Of a stretch of DNA of 41,846 bases, positions 20,235-27,330 are shown in pieces; position 1 is the stretch's first letter; the number at the start of each line of letters is the position of its first letter. Origin of the DNA: Streptomyces palmae (GTDB lineage: Bacteria; Actinomycetota; Actinomycetes; Streptomycetales; Streptomycetaceae); assembly GCF_004684805.1 (NCBI RefSeq), contig NZ_SRID01000016.1, positions 1 through 41,846 on the forward strand, read 5' to 3'. The position numbers and the translations under genes are program-made. Below the pieces are notes generated by a model. The model was not told the origin of the DNA, made no database searches, and saw only the letters and a program-made list of their open reading frames with translations.

Positions 20235-21364
20235 CCGAGCGACGCAGAGGACTGGGCCGAGGGCTCACTGCGCTGATCCCTCCCGCTCCCAGTGGGTCGG
20301 AGGGCTCGCTGCCCAAGGTGACGACGGGGGCTGCTTCCCCGTCGGCGGTACCGGTGCTCACCCCGGACCGCGGGGTGGCGGCGGCGCGGCTGGCCAGGCT
20401 CCCCGGCAGCGGTGTTTCACGTGAAACCGCGCCCGAGCAGGAAGTGGAGCAGCCGGCCGAGGTGCGCCCGGCCGAGGACGGGACCGCGAGGGCGTACTTC
20501 GCGGAGCTTCCGCTGGGCTTCATCACGCCCAACCCGCGCCAGCCGCGCGAGGTGTTCGACGAGGACGCCCTGGCCGAGCTCGTCACCTCCATCCAGGAGG
20601 TCGGTCTCCTCCAGCCGGTGGTCGTACGGCAGTTGGGTCCGGAGCGGTACGAGCTCATCATGGGCGAGCGCCGCTGGCGGGCCTGCAAGGAGGCGGGGCT
20701 GGAGCGGATTCCGGCGATCGTCCGGGCCACCGAGGACGAGAAGCTCCTGCTGGACGCCCTGTTGGAGAACCTGCACCGGGCTCAGCTCAACCCGCTGGAG
20801 GAGGCAGCCGCCTACGACCAGCTGCTGACGGACTTCAACTGCACCCATGACGAGCTGGCCGACCGCATCGGGCGCTCCCGGCCGCAGGTGTCGAACACCC
20901 TGCGGCTGTTGAAGCTCTCTCCCCCGGTGCAGAAGCGGGTGGCGGCCGGGGTGCTCTCCGCCGGGCACGCCCGTGCCCTGCTCTCGGTCGAGGACGCCGA
21001 GGAGCAGGACCGGCTGGCCCACCGGATCGTCGCCGAGGGCCTCTCGGTGCGGACGGTGGAGGAGATCGTGACCCTGATGGGGTCCCGGCGCGGCAGCACC
21101 TCGAAGGCCAAGGGCCCACGGGCCGGTGCCCTGGTCTCCCCCTCGCTCACCGGTCTTGCCTCCCGGCTCTCCGACCGCTTCGACACCCGGGTCAAGGTCG
21201 ACCTGGGGCAGAAGAAGGGCAAGATCGTCGTCGAGTTCGCCTCGATAGAGGACCTTGAGCGCATCCTCGCCACGATGGCTCCCGGAGAGGGCCCGGTCCT
21301 GGACCAGAAGTCCTCCCCGGAGGCGGCCGAGGACGCTCAGGAGCAGGGCTCCGCGGAGGACTAG
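20231..21364 (+). CDS. parB: chromosome partitioning protein ParB
   Basis: A 377-aa ParB/Spo0J CTPase clamp that loads at parS and spreads along DNA. The CTP-binding block is GERRWRA (145-151), with [14 protein letters not shown] next to it. The parS-binding helix-turn-helix is around residues 205-228 ([20 protein letters not shown]). The C-terminal dimerisation domain begins at about 320. Residues 20-85 are a disordered linker. The gene carries a parS site inside its own coding sequence, encoding VSRET at residues 62-66. The GTG at 20231 has GGAGGG upstream and overlaps parA. Confidence 0.98.
   Translation: MTERRRGLGRGLTALIPPAPSGSEGSLPKVTTGAASPSAVPVLTPDRGVAAARLARLPGSGVSRETAPEQEVEQPAEVRPAEDGTARAYFAELPLGFITPNPRQPREVFDEDALAELVTSIQEVGLLQPVVVRQLGPERYELIMGERRWRACKEAGLERIPAIVRATEDEKLLLDALLENLHRAQLNPLEEAAAYDQLLTDFNCTHDELADRIGRSRPQVSNTLRLLKLSPPVQKRVAAGVLSAGHARALLSVEDAEEQDRLAHRIVAEGLSVRTVEEIVTLMGSRRGSTSKAKGPRAGALVSPSLTGLASRLSDRFDTRVKVDLGQKKGKIVVEFASIEDLERILATMAPGEGPVLDQKSSPEAAEDAQEQGSAED
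20413..20428. promoter_or_regulatory. parS: parS site inside parB
   Basis: An exact 14-bp core (20414-20427) lies in frame in parB and is translated as GVSRET in the disordered part of the protein, where the sequence is free to vary. Confidence 0.95.
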
Positions 21365-21380
21365 CCCGTCAACGCCAGAG

Positions 21381-21419
21381 CGCGGGTCGTGTTCCAGCAG
21401 TATCGGAACGCGACCCGCG
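21381..21419 (+). terminator. parAB terminator
   Basis: A 15-bp stem (21381-21395 with 21405-21419, one G-U pair) with a 9-nt loop, followed by TTCTTTGCTCT. It starts 17 nt after the parB stop. Confidence 0.87.
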
Positions 21420-21532
21420 TTCTTTGCTCTATGGCGGTATCGGCGTAATGTCCGCACCGTTACTATGCGATCAGGTATGGCACATCAGCCACCCGACAGC
21501 GCGGCTGGTGGGAGAAGTGAGGAACTGGCTGC

Positions 21533-22150
21533 ATGGGGCGTCGGCTCGTACCACTGACCTTGGACAACCTCCCGGATATCCCCAAGCGGTGTCGCTCCTG
21601 TGTGTTCTGGGAGCTCGACCCGGTCAGCGGTGAGGCCGCGGTGCGGGCCGGGCGGCCCGAGTTGGAGAAGGAGGCCTGGATCTCCGCCGTGCTCCTGGAG
21701 TGGGGCTCATGCGGTCGAGTGGTCTATGTGGACGAGGTGCCGGTGGGCTTTGTGCTCTACGCGCCGCCCGCCTATGTGCCCCGGTCCACCGCATTCCCCA
21801 CCAGCCCGGTGGCGGCGGACGCGGTCCAGTTGATGACCGCCTGGCTGATGCCCGGCTACCAGGGACAGGGGCTGGGTCGGGTGATGGTGCAGACCGTGGC
21901 CAAGGATCTGATCCGGCGTGGCTTCAAGGCCATCGAGGCGTTCGGTGACGCCACCTGGAAGGAACCCGCGTGTGTGCTGCCCGCGGACCATCTGCTGGCC
22001 GTGGGCTTCAAGACCGTGCGGCACCATCCGCGCTACCCCCGCCTGAGACTGGAGCTGCGGACGACCATCTCCTGGAAAGAGGACGTCGAACTCGCCCTGG
22101 ACCGGCTGCTCGGCGCGGTGCAGAAGGAGCCGGCCCTGCGCCCGCTCTGA
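21533..22150 (+). CDS. GNAT family N-acetyltransferase
   Basis: A 205-aa protein with a GNAT fold. The acetyl-CoA loop is in MTAWLMPGYQGQGLGRVMVQ (motif A, Q-G-Q-G-L-G at about 109-114), followed by a KDLIRRGFKAIEAFG helix and strand. A CRSCVF motif near residue 20 has two cysteines. The substrate is unknown. The gene is conserved at this position, just past parB, in streptomycetes, and is convergent with trxA. ATG at 21533 with GAGGAA about 10 nt upstream; no terminator is obvious, only a short repeat at 22175-22201. Confidence 0.85.
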   Translation: MGRRLVPLTLDNLPDIPKRCRSCVFWELDPVSGEAAVRAGRPELEKEAWISAVLLEWGSCGRVVYVDEVPVGFVLYAPPAYVPRSTAFPTSPVAADAVQLMTAWLMPGYQGQGLGRVMVQTVAKDLIRRGFKAIEAFGDATWKEPACVLPADHLLAVGFKTVRHHPRYPRLRLELRTTISWKEDVELALDRLLGAVQKEPALRPL

Positions 22151-22174
22151 GGTGCCGTATCCGGAAGCAGTGAA

Positions 22175-22201
22175 ACACCCTCGAGAGGGACCTTGGGGTG
22201 T
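22175..22201. terminator. possible weak terminator between convergent GNAT and trxA genes
   Basis: A 6-bp inverted repeat (ACACCC with GGGTGT) with a 15-nt loop lies in the 66-base gap between the two stop codons. The stem is short, so this is tentative. Confidence 0.3.
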
Positions 22202-22216
22202 CTCCCAAGCCCCGAC

Positions 22217-22543
22217 TCAGGCGAGGAAGTCGGCCAGGTCGCGCTCGATGGCGGCCTTCGGCTTGGCACCCACGATGGTCTTCGCGACCTCGCCGCCCTG
22301 GTAGACGTTGAGCGTCGGGATCGACATCACGCCGTACTTGGCGGCGGTGTTCGGGTTCTCGTCGATGTTGAGCTTCGCGATCACGATCTCGTCGTGCTCG
22401 GCCGCGATGGCCTCCAGCGACGGGGCGATCTGGCGGCACGGACCGCACCAGGCGGCCCAGAAGTCCACGAGGACCGGCTTCTCGCTCTTGAGGACGAGCT
22501 CCTCGAAGTTGGCGTCCGTGACGGTTACCGTGGCACCGGCCAT
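22217..22543 (-). CDS. trxA: thioredoxin
   Basis: A 108-aa thioredoxin that reduces protein disulfides. The active site is WCGPC (C33 and C36) and the cis-Pro loop is GVMSIPTLNVY. ATG at 22543 with AGGAG 6 nt upstream. The gene is 42 nt downstream of trxB on the same strand, and the pair probably shares one transcript from the sigma-R-type promoter upstream of trxB. Confidence 0.98.
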   Translation of the reverse strand: MAGATVTVTDANFEELVLKSEKPVLVDFWAAWCGPCRQIAPSLEAIAAEHDEIVIAKLNIDENPNTAAKYGVMSIPTLNVYQGGEVAKTIVGAKPKAAIERDLADFLA

Positions 22544-22585
22544 GGCGATCTCCTAACTGGTGAGGGGGGAAGGGGAGGGGGAAGG

Positions 22586-23536
22586 TCAGGCGGCGTTCTC
22601 GCCGTCGGCCAGAGCGGCGAGGTACCGCTCGGCGTCCAGAGCGGCAGAGCAGCCGGTGCCGGCGGCGGTGATCGCCTGGCGGTAGGTGTGGTCCACCACG
22701 TCGCCCGCGGCGAAGACGCCGGTCAGGTTGGTCCGGGTCGAGGGCGCCTGGACCTTCAGGTATCCCTCGTCGTCCAGGTCGAGCTGGCCCTTGAAGAGCT
22801 CGGTGCGCGGGTCGTGGCCGATCGCGATGAACAGGCCGGTGACCGGAAGCTCCGAGGTCTCCCCTGTCTTGAGGTTGCGCAGGTTCAGCCCCGACAGCTT
22901 GCCCTCACCGTGCAGCTCGGTGACCTCGCTGTCCCAGACGAACGAGATCTTCGGGTCGGCGAAGGCCCGCTCCTGCATGGCCTTGCTGGCCCGCAGGCTG
23001 TCCCGGCGGTGGACGATCGTGACCGACTTGGCGAAGCGGGAGAGGAAGGTGGCCTCCTCCATCGCGGTGTCACCGCCACCGACGACGGCGATGTCCTGGT
23101 CCTTGAAGAAGAAGCCGTCGCAGGTGGCGCACCAGGAGACACCGCGGCCGGAGAACTCGTCCTCGCGGGGCAGACCCAGCTTGCGGTGCTGGGAGCCGGT
23201 GGTGACGATCACTGCCTTGGCCCGGTGGACGGTGCCGGCGGAGTCGGTGACGGTCTTGATCTCCTCGGACAGGTCGACCGCGACCACGTCGTCCGGGATC
23301 AGCTCGGCACCGAAGCGCTCGGCCTGGGCGCGCATGTTGTCCATCAGGTCCGGGCCCATGATCCCGTCACGGAAGCCGGGGAAGTTCTCCACGTCGGTGG
23401 TGTTCATCAGCGCACCGCCCGCGGTGACAGAGCCCTCGAAGACCAGGGGCTTCAGGGAGGCACGGGCCGTGTAGAGCGCGGCCGTGTACCCCGCGGGCCC
23501 GGAACCGATGATGATCACGTTGCGGACGTCGCTCAC
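22586..23536 (-). CDS. trxB: thioredoxin reductase
   Basis: A 316-aa flavoprotein that uses NADPH to reduce thioredoxin. The FAD motif GSGPAG is at residues 11-16, the redox-active CATC is at 136-139, the NADPH-binding [10 protein letters not shown] starts at 153 and the C-terminal FAD block reads [11 protein letters not shown] chose GTG at 23536 because the protein then begins [11 protein letters not shown] and AAGGAAG lies upstream; the 18 codons before it run back into the promoter. Same order as trxB2-trxC in M. tuberculosis. Confidence 0.98.
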   Translation of the reverse strand: MSDVRNVIIIGSGPAGYTAALYTARASLKPLVFEGSVTAGGALMNTTDVENFPGFRDGIMGPDLMDNMRAQAERFGAELIPDDVVAVDLSEEIKTVTDSAGTVHRAKAVIVTTGSQHRKLGLPREDEFSGRGVSWCATCDGFFFKDQDIAVVGGGDTAMEEATFLSRFAKSVTIVHRRDSLRASKAMQERAFADPKISFVWDSEVTELHGEGKLSGLNLRNLKTGETSELPVTGLFIAIGHDPRTELFKGQLDLDDEGYLKVQAPSTRTNLTGVFAAGDVVDHTYRQAITAAGTGCSAALDAERYLAALADGENAA

Positions 23537-23588
23537 TGATGTCTTCCTTGTCTGCCGGCGGTGACGGATGGGGTCGCTCATCCCACCC

Positions 23589-23615
23589 AACGGATCCTAC
23601 GGTCCGAGCATTCCC
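23589..23615 (-). promoter_or_regulatory. sigma-R-type promoter of trxBA
   Basis: On the minus strand GGGAAT (23615-23610) and GTT (23591-23589) are separated by 18 bases. This fits the sigma-R consensus GGAAT-N18/19-GTT, which controls trxBA and other thiol-redox genes in S. coelicolor. The start of transcription would be about 50 nt before the trxB start codon. Confidence 0.8.
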
Positions 23616-23642
23616 GAGTGGGCCAGCGCCCGGCCCTGCGCC

Positions 23643-24725
23643 TCAGGGCCGGGCGAACGTGCCGGTCAACAGGATGGTGCCCGGAGCCGGCGGCGTGGCG
23701 GTGGTGCATCCGGCGTCGATCACGAAGGCGTCGACCCGCGAGCTGTCCGCGGGGTGGGGCAGCACGAGGAGAAAGGCGGGGGTGCCCTGGTAGGTCTCCT
23801 GCCGGGTGGCGAGCGGGGCGTCGGACCGCCCGGTGCCGGCCTGGACGCAGGAGGGCACCTGGCTCTCCTCGGTGCGCAGGGTCGTGTCGGGCGACTTCCG
23901 CACGGTCACCTCGTGGGTGGGTTCATTCCGCCGGGGGTGCCCGCTCTGTTCGTCGAGGAGCCGCTGGACCTCGGTTTCCAGCCCGGCCTGGGAGAGCGCC
24001 GTACCGGGACTCTTCTGCCGTGTGCTGACGCCCAGCCCGGCCGCCGGCTGACGGTCGCCGTCGTCCGAGCCGGAGGTCTGCACGAAGAGGCCGCCCACCC
24101 CGATCACCGCCGCGGCGCAGGCGGTGCCCAGCAGGACCTGCGGCCAGCGCCGGGCGTGCCCCCTGCGGCCGGCGCGCTGGGGGTGCCGGCGTCCGGGGCC
24201 GGTGGTGGCGGCCCGGGGACGTCCGGCGGGGCGGTCGGCCGCCCGGGAACCCGTGCCGGAGGGCGCGGTGCCCGCCAGTTCGGGGGCGTCCGCGTCCACC
24301 GACGGCTGTGCCGCCTCATCCGCAGAGGCCCCAGTCGCCGCTTCCGCCTCGGACGGGGACTCGGTTTCACGTGAAACACGATCGGCCGCGGGGCCGGTTT
24401 CACGTGAAACCGCCTTCGTCGGCCGGGTATCCGAGGCATCGGCCACCTCGATGCGCTCCACCGGGGCGGTGGCGTCCAGCAGTGCCTCGGCGGCCAGTGC
24501 CGCGTCGATGCGGCCCGCGATCTCGGCGGGCATCCGCGGCGGACCCGGGAGGGAGCCCAGCAGTGAGCGGATCTCGCTCAGCGAAGCCTCGACATCCGCG
24601 CACAGCGGGCAGTCGGCCAGATGGCGGCGTAGCGCGGCCGCGCGGACCGGGGACAGCAGTCCCTCGGTGAGCTCGGAGATCTCCGCGACCTCCGGGTGCT
24701 CGTCCGTGTCGGTCGTCGATGTCAT
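23643..24725 (-). CDS. membrane anti-sigma factor (zinc anti-sigma type), RsmA-like
   Basis: A 360-aa protein that probably binds and holds the adjacent SigM. The N-terminus carries the HxxxCxxC motif of zinc-associated anti-sigma factors (H35, C39, C42) in ALRRHLADCPLCADVE. A disordered Ala/Glu/Pro/Arg-rich region follows, then one membrane helix (about 194-216), so the C-terminal part (about 217-360) would be outside the cell. The start overlaps the sigM stop (ATGA), so production is coupled. Two exact parS sites fall in the disordered cytoplasmic region and encode VSRET twice (106-110 and 117-121). The counterpart in M. tuberculosis is RsmA (Rv3912), which is much shorter. Confidence 0.82.
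   Translation of the reverse strand: MTSTTDTDEHPEVAEISELTEGLLSPVRAAALRRHLADCPLCADVEASLSEIRSLLGSLPGPPRMPAEIAGRIDAALAAEALLDATAPVERIEVADASDTRPTKAVSRETGPAADRVSRETESPSEAEAATGASADEAAQPSVDADAPELAGTAPSGTGSRAADRPAGRPRAATTGPGRRHPQRAGRRGHARRWPQVLLGTACAAAVIGVGGLFVQTSGSDDGDRQPAAGLGVSTRQKSPGTALSQAGLETEVQRLLDEQSGHPRRNEPTHEVTVRKSPDTTLRTEESQVPSCVQAGTGRSDAPLATRQETYQGTPAFLLVLPHPADSSRVDAFVIDAGCTTATPPAPGTILLTGTFARP
24363..24378. promoter_or_regulatory. parS: parS site inside the anti-sigma gene, first of a pair
   Basis: An exact 14-bp core (24364-24377), read on the minus strand as VSRET in the anti-sigma protein. Confidence 0.94.
24396..24411. promoter_or_regulatory. parS: parS site inside the anti-sigma gene, second of a pair
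   Basis: An exact 14-bp core (24397-24410), 33 bp from the first site (about three helical turns), so both would face the same side of the DNA. Encodes VSRET. Confidence 0.94.
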
Positions 24726-25432
24726 GTGCCCCCACCTCCGCCCTTCACGGCATCTGCGTCTTTCGGTCCTGCCGCCGGTGGGACGGATGCCCCCTGCGTC
24801 CGGTTCCTTTCCCGGCGGGATCCCCGGCTATCCCACCCGGTGGGGTGGAGATGTGACAGCAGGGGCAGCAGGCGCGCTCGACCTCTGGCGCAGCGGCTCT
24901 TCACGGTGCCGTTGGGCACCTCCAGTACCGCGGCCGCCTCGGCCACCGAGTAGCCCTGCATGTCGACCAGCACCAGGGCGGCCCGCTGCTCCGGGGGAAG
25001 GGTGCCGAGGGCCGTGATCAACTCGCGGTGGAGGTCACCGCGTTCGGCGGGTGCCTCGGCCGACTCATGGGGTTCGAGGAGCTGCTCCAGCCGCTCGGGC
25101 TCGGGTACCGGGGAGGTGCGGCGGGAGGCGGCCTTGCGGGCCCGGTCCAGGCAGGCGTTGACCGTGATCCGGTGCAGCCAGGTGGTCACCGCCGACTGCC
25201 CCCGGAAGGTGTGGGCGGCCCGGTACGCGGAGACCAGGGCGTCCTGGACGGCGTCGGCGGCCTCCTCGCGGTCCCTGAGGGTGCGCAGCGCCACCGCCCA
25301 GAGCCGGTCGCGGTGCCGGCGGACGAGTTCGGAGAAGGCGTCGGGCTCGCCCCGGACATGGCGAGCGAGGAGCTCGGCGTCGCTCGCCTCGGCGAACGCG
25401 GCGTCGTCGTCCAACGTCGAGCCCCTCCCCAC
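24722..25432 (-). CDS. sigM: ECF RNA polymerase sigma factor SigM
   Basis: A 236-aa ECF sigma factor. Region 2 (about 25-95) has FSELVRRHRDRLWAVALRTL and the -10 recognition helix TFRGQSAVTTWLHRITVNAC. Region 4 (about 140-195) has LPPEQRAALVLVDMQGYSVA and the HTH VPNGTVKSRCARGRARL. The C-terminal 40 residues are a basic/Gly tail not needed for the fold. A GTG at 25432 opens the frame; a TTG at 25414, right after GGGGAGGGG, may be the real start. Its stop overlaps the anti-sigma start. The gene is 16 nt downstream of the pseudokinase. The name follows synteny with sigM (Rv3911). Confidence 0.88.
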   Translation of the reverse strand: MGRGSTLDDDAAFAEASDAELLARHVRGEPDAFSELVRRHRDRLWAVALRTLRDREEAADAVQDALVSAYRAAHTFRGQSAVTTWLHRITVNACLDRARKAASRRTSPVPEPERLEQLLEPHESAEAPAERGDLHRELITALGTLPPEQRAALVLVDMQGYSVAEAAAVLEVPNGTVKSRCARGRARLLPLLSHLHPTGWDSRGSRRERNRTQGASVPPAAGPKDADAVKGGGGGT

Positions 25433-25448
25433 GCGGTCCGCTGCCGGC

Positions 25449-27227
25449 TCAGTCGGTGAACTTCACGTCGGTGATCGCCTGCTTGAAGGGCCGCTCGAAG
25501 TACTGCTCCGGCGGCGACTCGGGCAGAGCGGTGAGCCACACCAGAACGTACCGTGTCTTGACCGAGCTGTTGATCGTGAGTTTCGCGGTGGTCTCCCCCG
25601 TCTGAGTGGGCTTGAGCAGTTCCTTGAACCCGGAGAGGGGGGTCTGGCTGCTGCCCGTGGGGTGGAGGGAGTCGGTGGCGTAGAGGCCGATCTCGGTGTA
25701 GGTGCTCTGGGTTCCGGGGTAGAGCAGGCTGATCTCGGCGCCACCGAGGCGCCGTTCGCCACCGAGGTCGTAGACGATGCCCACGCCCTTCTTGATGCTC
25801 GGCGCGAACTTGGGGCCTTCGTTGTAACCACGAGTGCGCCAGAGGGAGTCACGGCCCTTGCTGTCCGGGCCCGTGTCATAGGTGAGCTGCACCTTGTCGT
25901 CATCCTGCGGGGTGCCGTCGGGGGCGTACTCCGCCGCTCCCTGGATCGCGATCGGCTTGCCCACGTGCTTCTTGGCGCCGCCACCCGGCTTCTTGTCCTG
26001 GTGCTGGGAGTCGCCGGAGCGGTTCTCCGACTTCAGCAGGGTGTCGGCCAGTTGCCAGCTGCCGAGGCCGAGGGCGGCGATCAGCAGCGCGGAGACCGTC
26101 CACTTGAGGACCTTGCCGGTGCGGCTCTGCAGCGGAGGAGGCGGCGGCACCGGGGCCGGGACCGCGGGTCCTGGCCGCCCGTTGCGGATCGGCGGCGGGC
26201 CGTAGGCGCGCTGCTGGAAGGCCTCCGGCGGGGCGAAGGAGGGTTCGGGCGGACGGATGCGCGGCATCGCCGCGACCGCCTTGGCCAACTCCTCCGGGGT
26301 GGTGCAGGGCGGCTCCTGGCGGGAGGCGGTGGCCCCGTCGTTGACCAGGGCGCGCATGGCGAGGTCGGAGAGTCCGCGGTGCACCCCGGCACGTACCTGG
26401 TCGGGGGCGATCAGGCCGACGCCCTTGGGCAGGCCGGGCAGGCCGTAGGCGTCGCTCTCGTACGGCCAGCGCTGGGTGAGCGCCGCGTAGAGCAGGGCGC
26501 CGATCGCCTCGGTGTCGGTGCGCTGCGGGTGGTCGGAGCTGATCCCGCGCAGCGCGGCCATCACGGCGAGGCCGCGGATGCGGTACTGGCCCGACTCGGT
26601 GCGCAGTACGGAGCCGGGGTTGAGGCGGAGGTGGGCCAGGCCCTCCCGGTGTGCGGCGGCCATGGCCTGGGAGACCTGGCTGACGAGTTGGTAGGCGTCG
26701 TGCGGCTCGAAGGGGCCGGCGGCCAGGACGGCGGTGAGTTCGGTGGCGTCGGGCAGCCACTCGTGGACCACGTAGACGAGGTCGTTCTCCTCGACCGCGT
26801 CCAGCACCTGGACGAACCGCGGGTCGCCGAGGAGTGCCGCGGAGCGGGCCGCGGCGAGCACGGGGCGGGCGCGCGGGTGGTCGGCGGGCAGTATGTGCAC
26901 CCCGACGGCCCGGCGCAGCTTCTCGTCGACGGCCCGCCAGCTGCTGAATCCGTCCAGACGGGTGACGCATTCCTCAAGGCGGTAGCGTCTGGCGAGTTTG
27001 TGGCCGCTGTGCAGCTCCGGGGGGCTTGTCCTGCCCTCCGCACCGGCGCTGTCCGGGCGCGCGGCGACGTCCTTGCCGGGCTCGCCGGCCTCTTGGGACT
27101 CGCTGGCCTCTCCGGACATGGTCTCGGTTCCCGCCCCGTCGGTCGTGGCCGTCTCCGCCTGGGCGGCCGACGGCTTCTCACCGTCGTTGTCGGCCACGTC
27201 GACGGCAGCCGTGCTCCGTTCCGCCAC
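25449..27227 (-). CDS. transmembrane pseudokinase with a C-terminal discoidin-like domain
   Basis: A 592-aa protein (600 aa from an ATG at 27251; GTG at 27227 has GGAGGCAGGAA upstream and is preferred). Residues about 77-325 have a Ser/Thr-kinase-like fold but lack catalytic residues: the ATP lysine strand reads AVGVHIL, the HRD loop reads HLRLNP and the DFG position reads IRG. A Pro-rich linker, one membrane helix (about 373-394) and an extracytoplasmic beta-rich domain follow, ending in TDVKFTD. In M. tuberculosis a similar pseudokinase is fused to MurJ in MviN (Rv3910) and binds the FHA protein FhaA when phosphorylated. Here it is a separate gene directly after murJ, so a role in controlling lipid II flipping is a reasonable inference. 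Confidence 0.85.
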   Translation of the reverse strand: MAERSTAAVDVADNDGEKPSAAQAETATTDGAGTETMSGEASESQEAGEPGKDVAARPDSAGAEGRTSPPELHSGHKLARRYRLEECVTRLDGFSSWRAVDEKLRRAVGVHILPADHPRARPVLAAARSAALLGDPRFVQVLDAVEENDLVYVVHEWLPDATELTAVLAAGPFEPHDAYQLVSQVSQAMAAAHREGLAHLRLNPGSVLRTESGQYRIRGLAVMAALRGISSDHPQRTDTEAIGALLYAALTQRWPYESDAYGLPGLPKGVGLIAPDQVRAGVHRGLSDLAMRALVNDGATASRQEPPCTTPEELAKAVAAMPRIRPPEPSFAPPEAFQQRAYGPPPIRNGRPGPAVPAPVPPPPPLQSRTGKVLKWTVSALLIAALGLGSWQLADTLLKSENRSGDSQHQDKKPGGGAKKHVGKPIAIQGAAEYAPDGTPQDDDKVQLTYDTGPDSKGRDSLWRTRGYNEGPKFAPSIKKGVGIVYDLGGERRLGGAEISLLYPGTQSTYTEIGLYATDSLHPTGSSQTPLSGFKELLKPTQTGETTAKLTINSSVKTRYVLVWLTALPESPPEQYFERPFKQAITDVKFTD

Positions 27228-27330
27228 CGTCGTTCCTGCCTCCCCATCCATCGCGCTGGTCCACGGCTAATTGTGCCCACAGTCCGCCGCTATGCACGAC
27301 ACGCGGTGGCGGACGATGGTTGTGCTCAGC

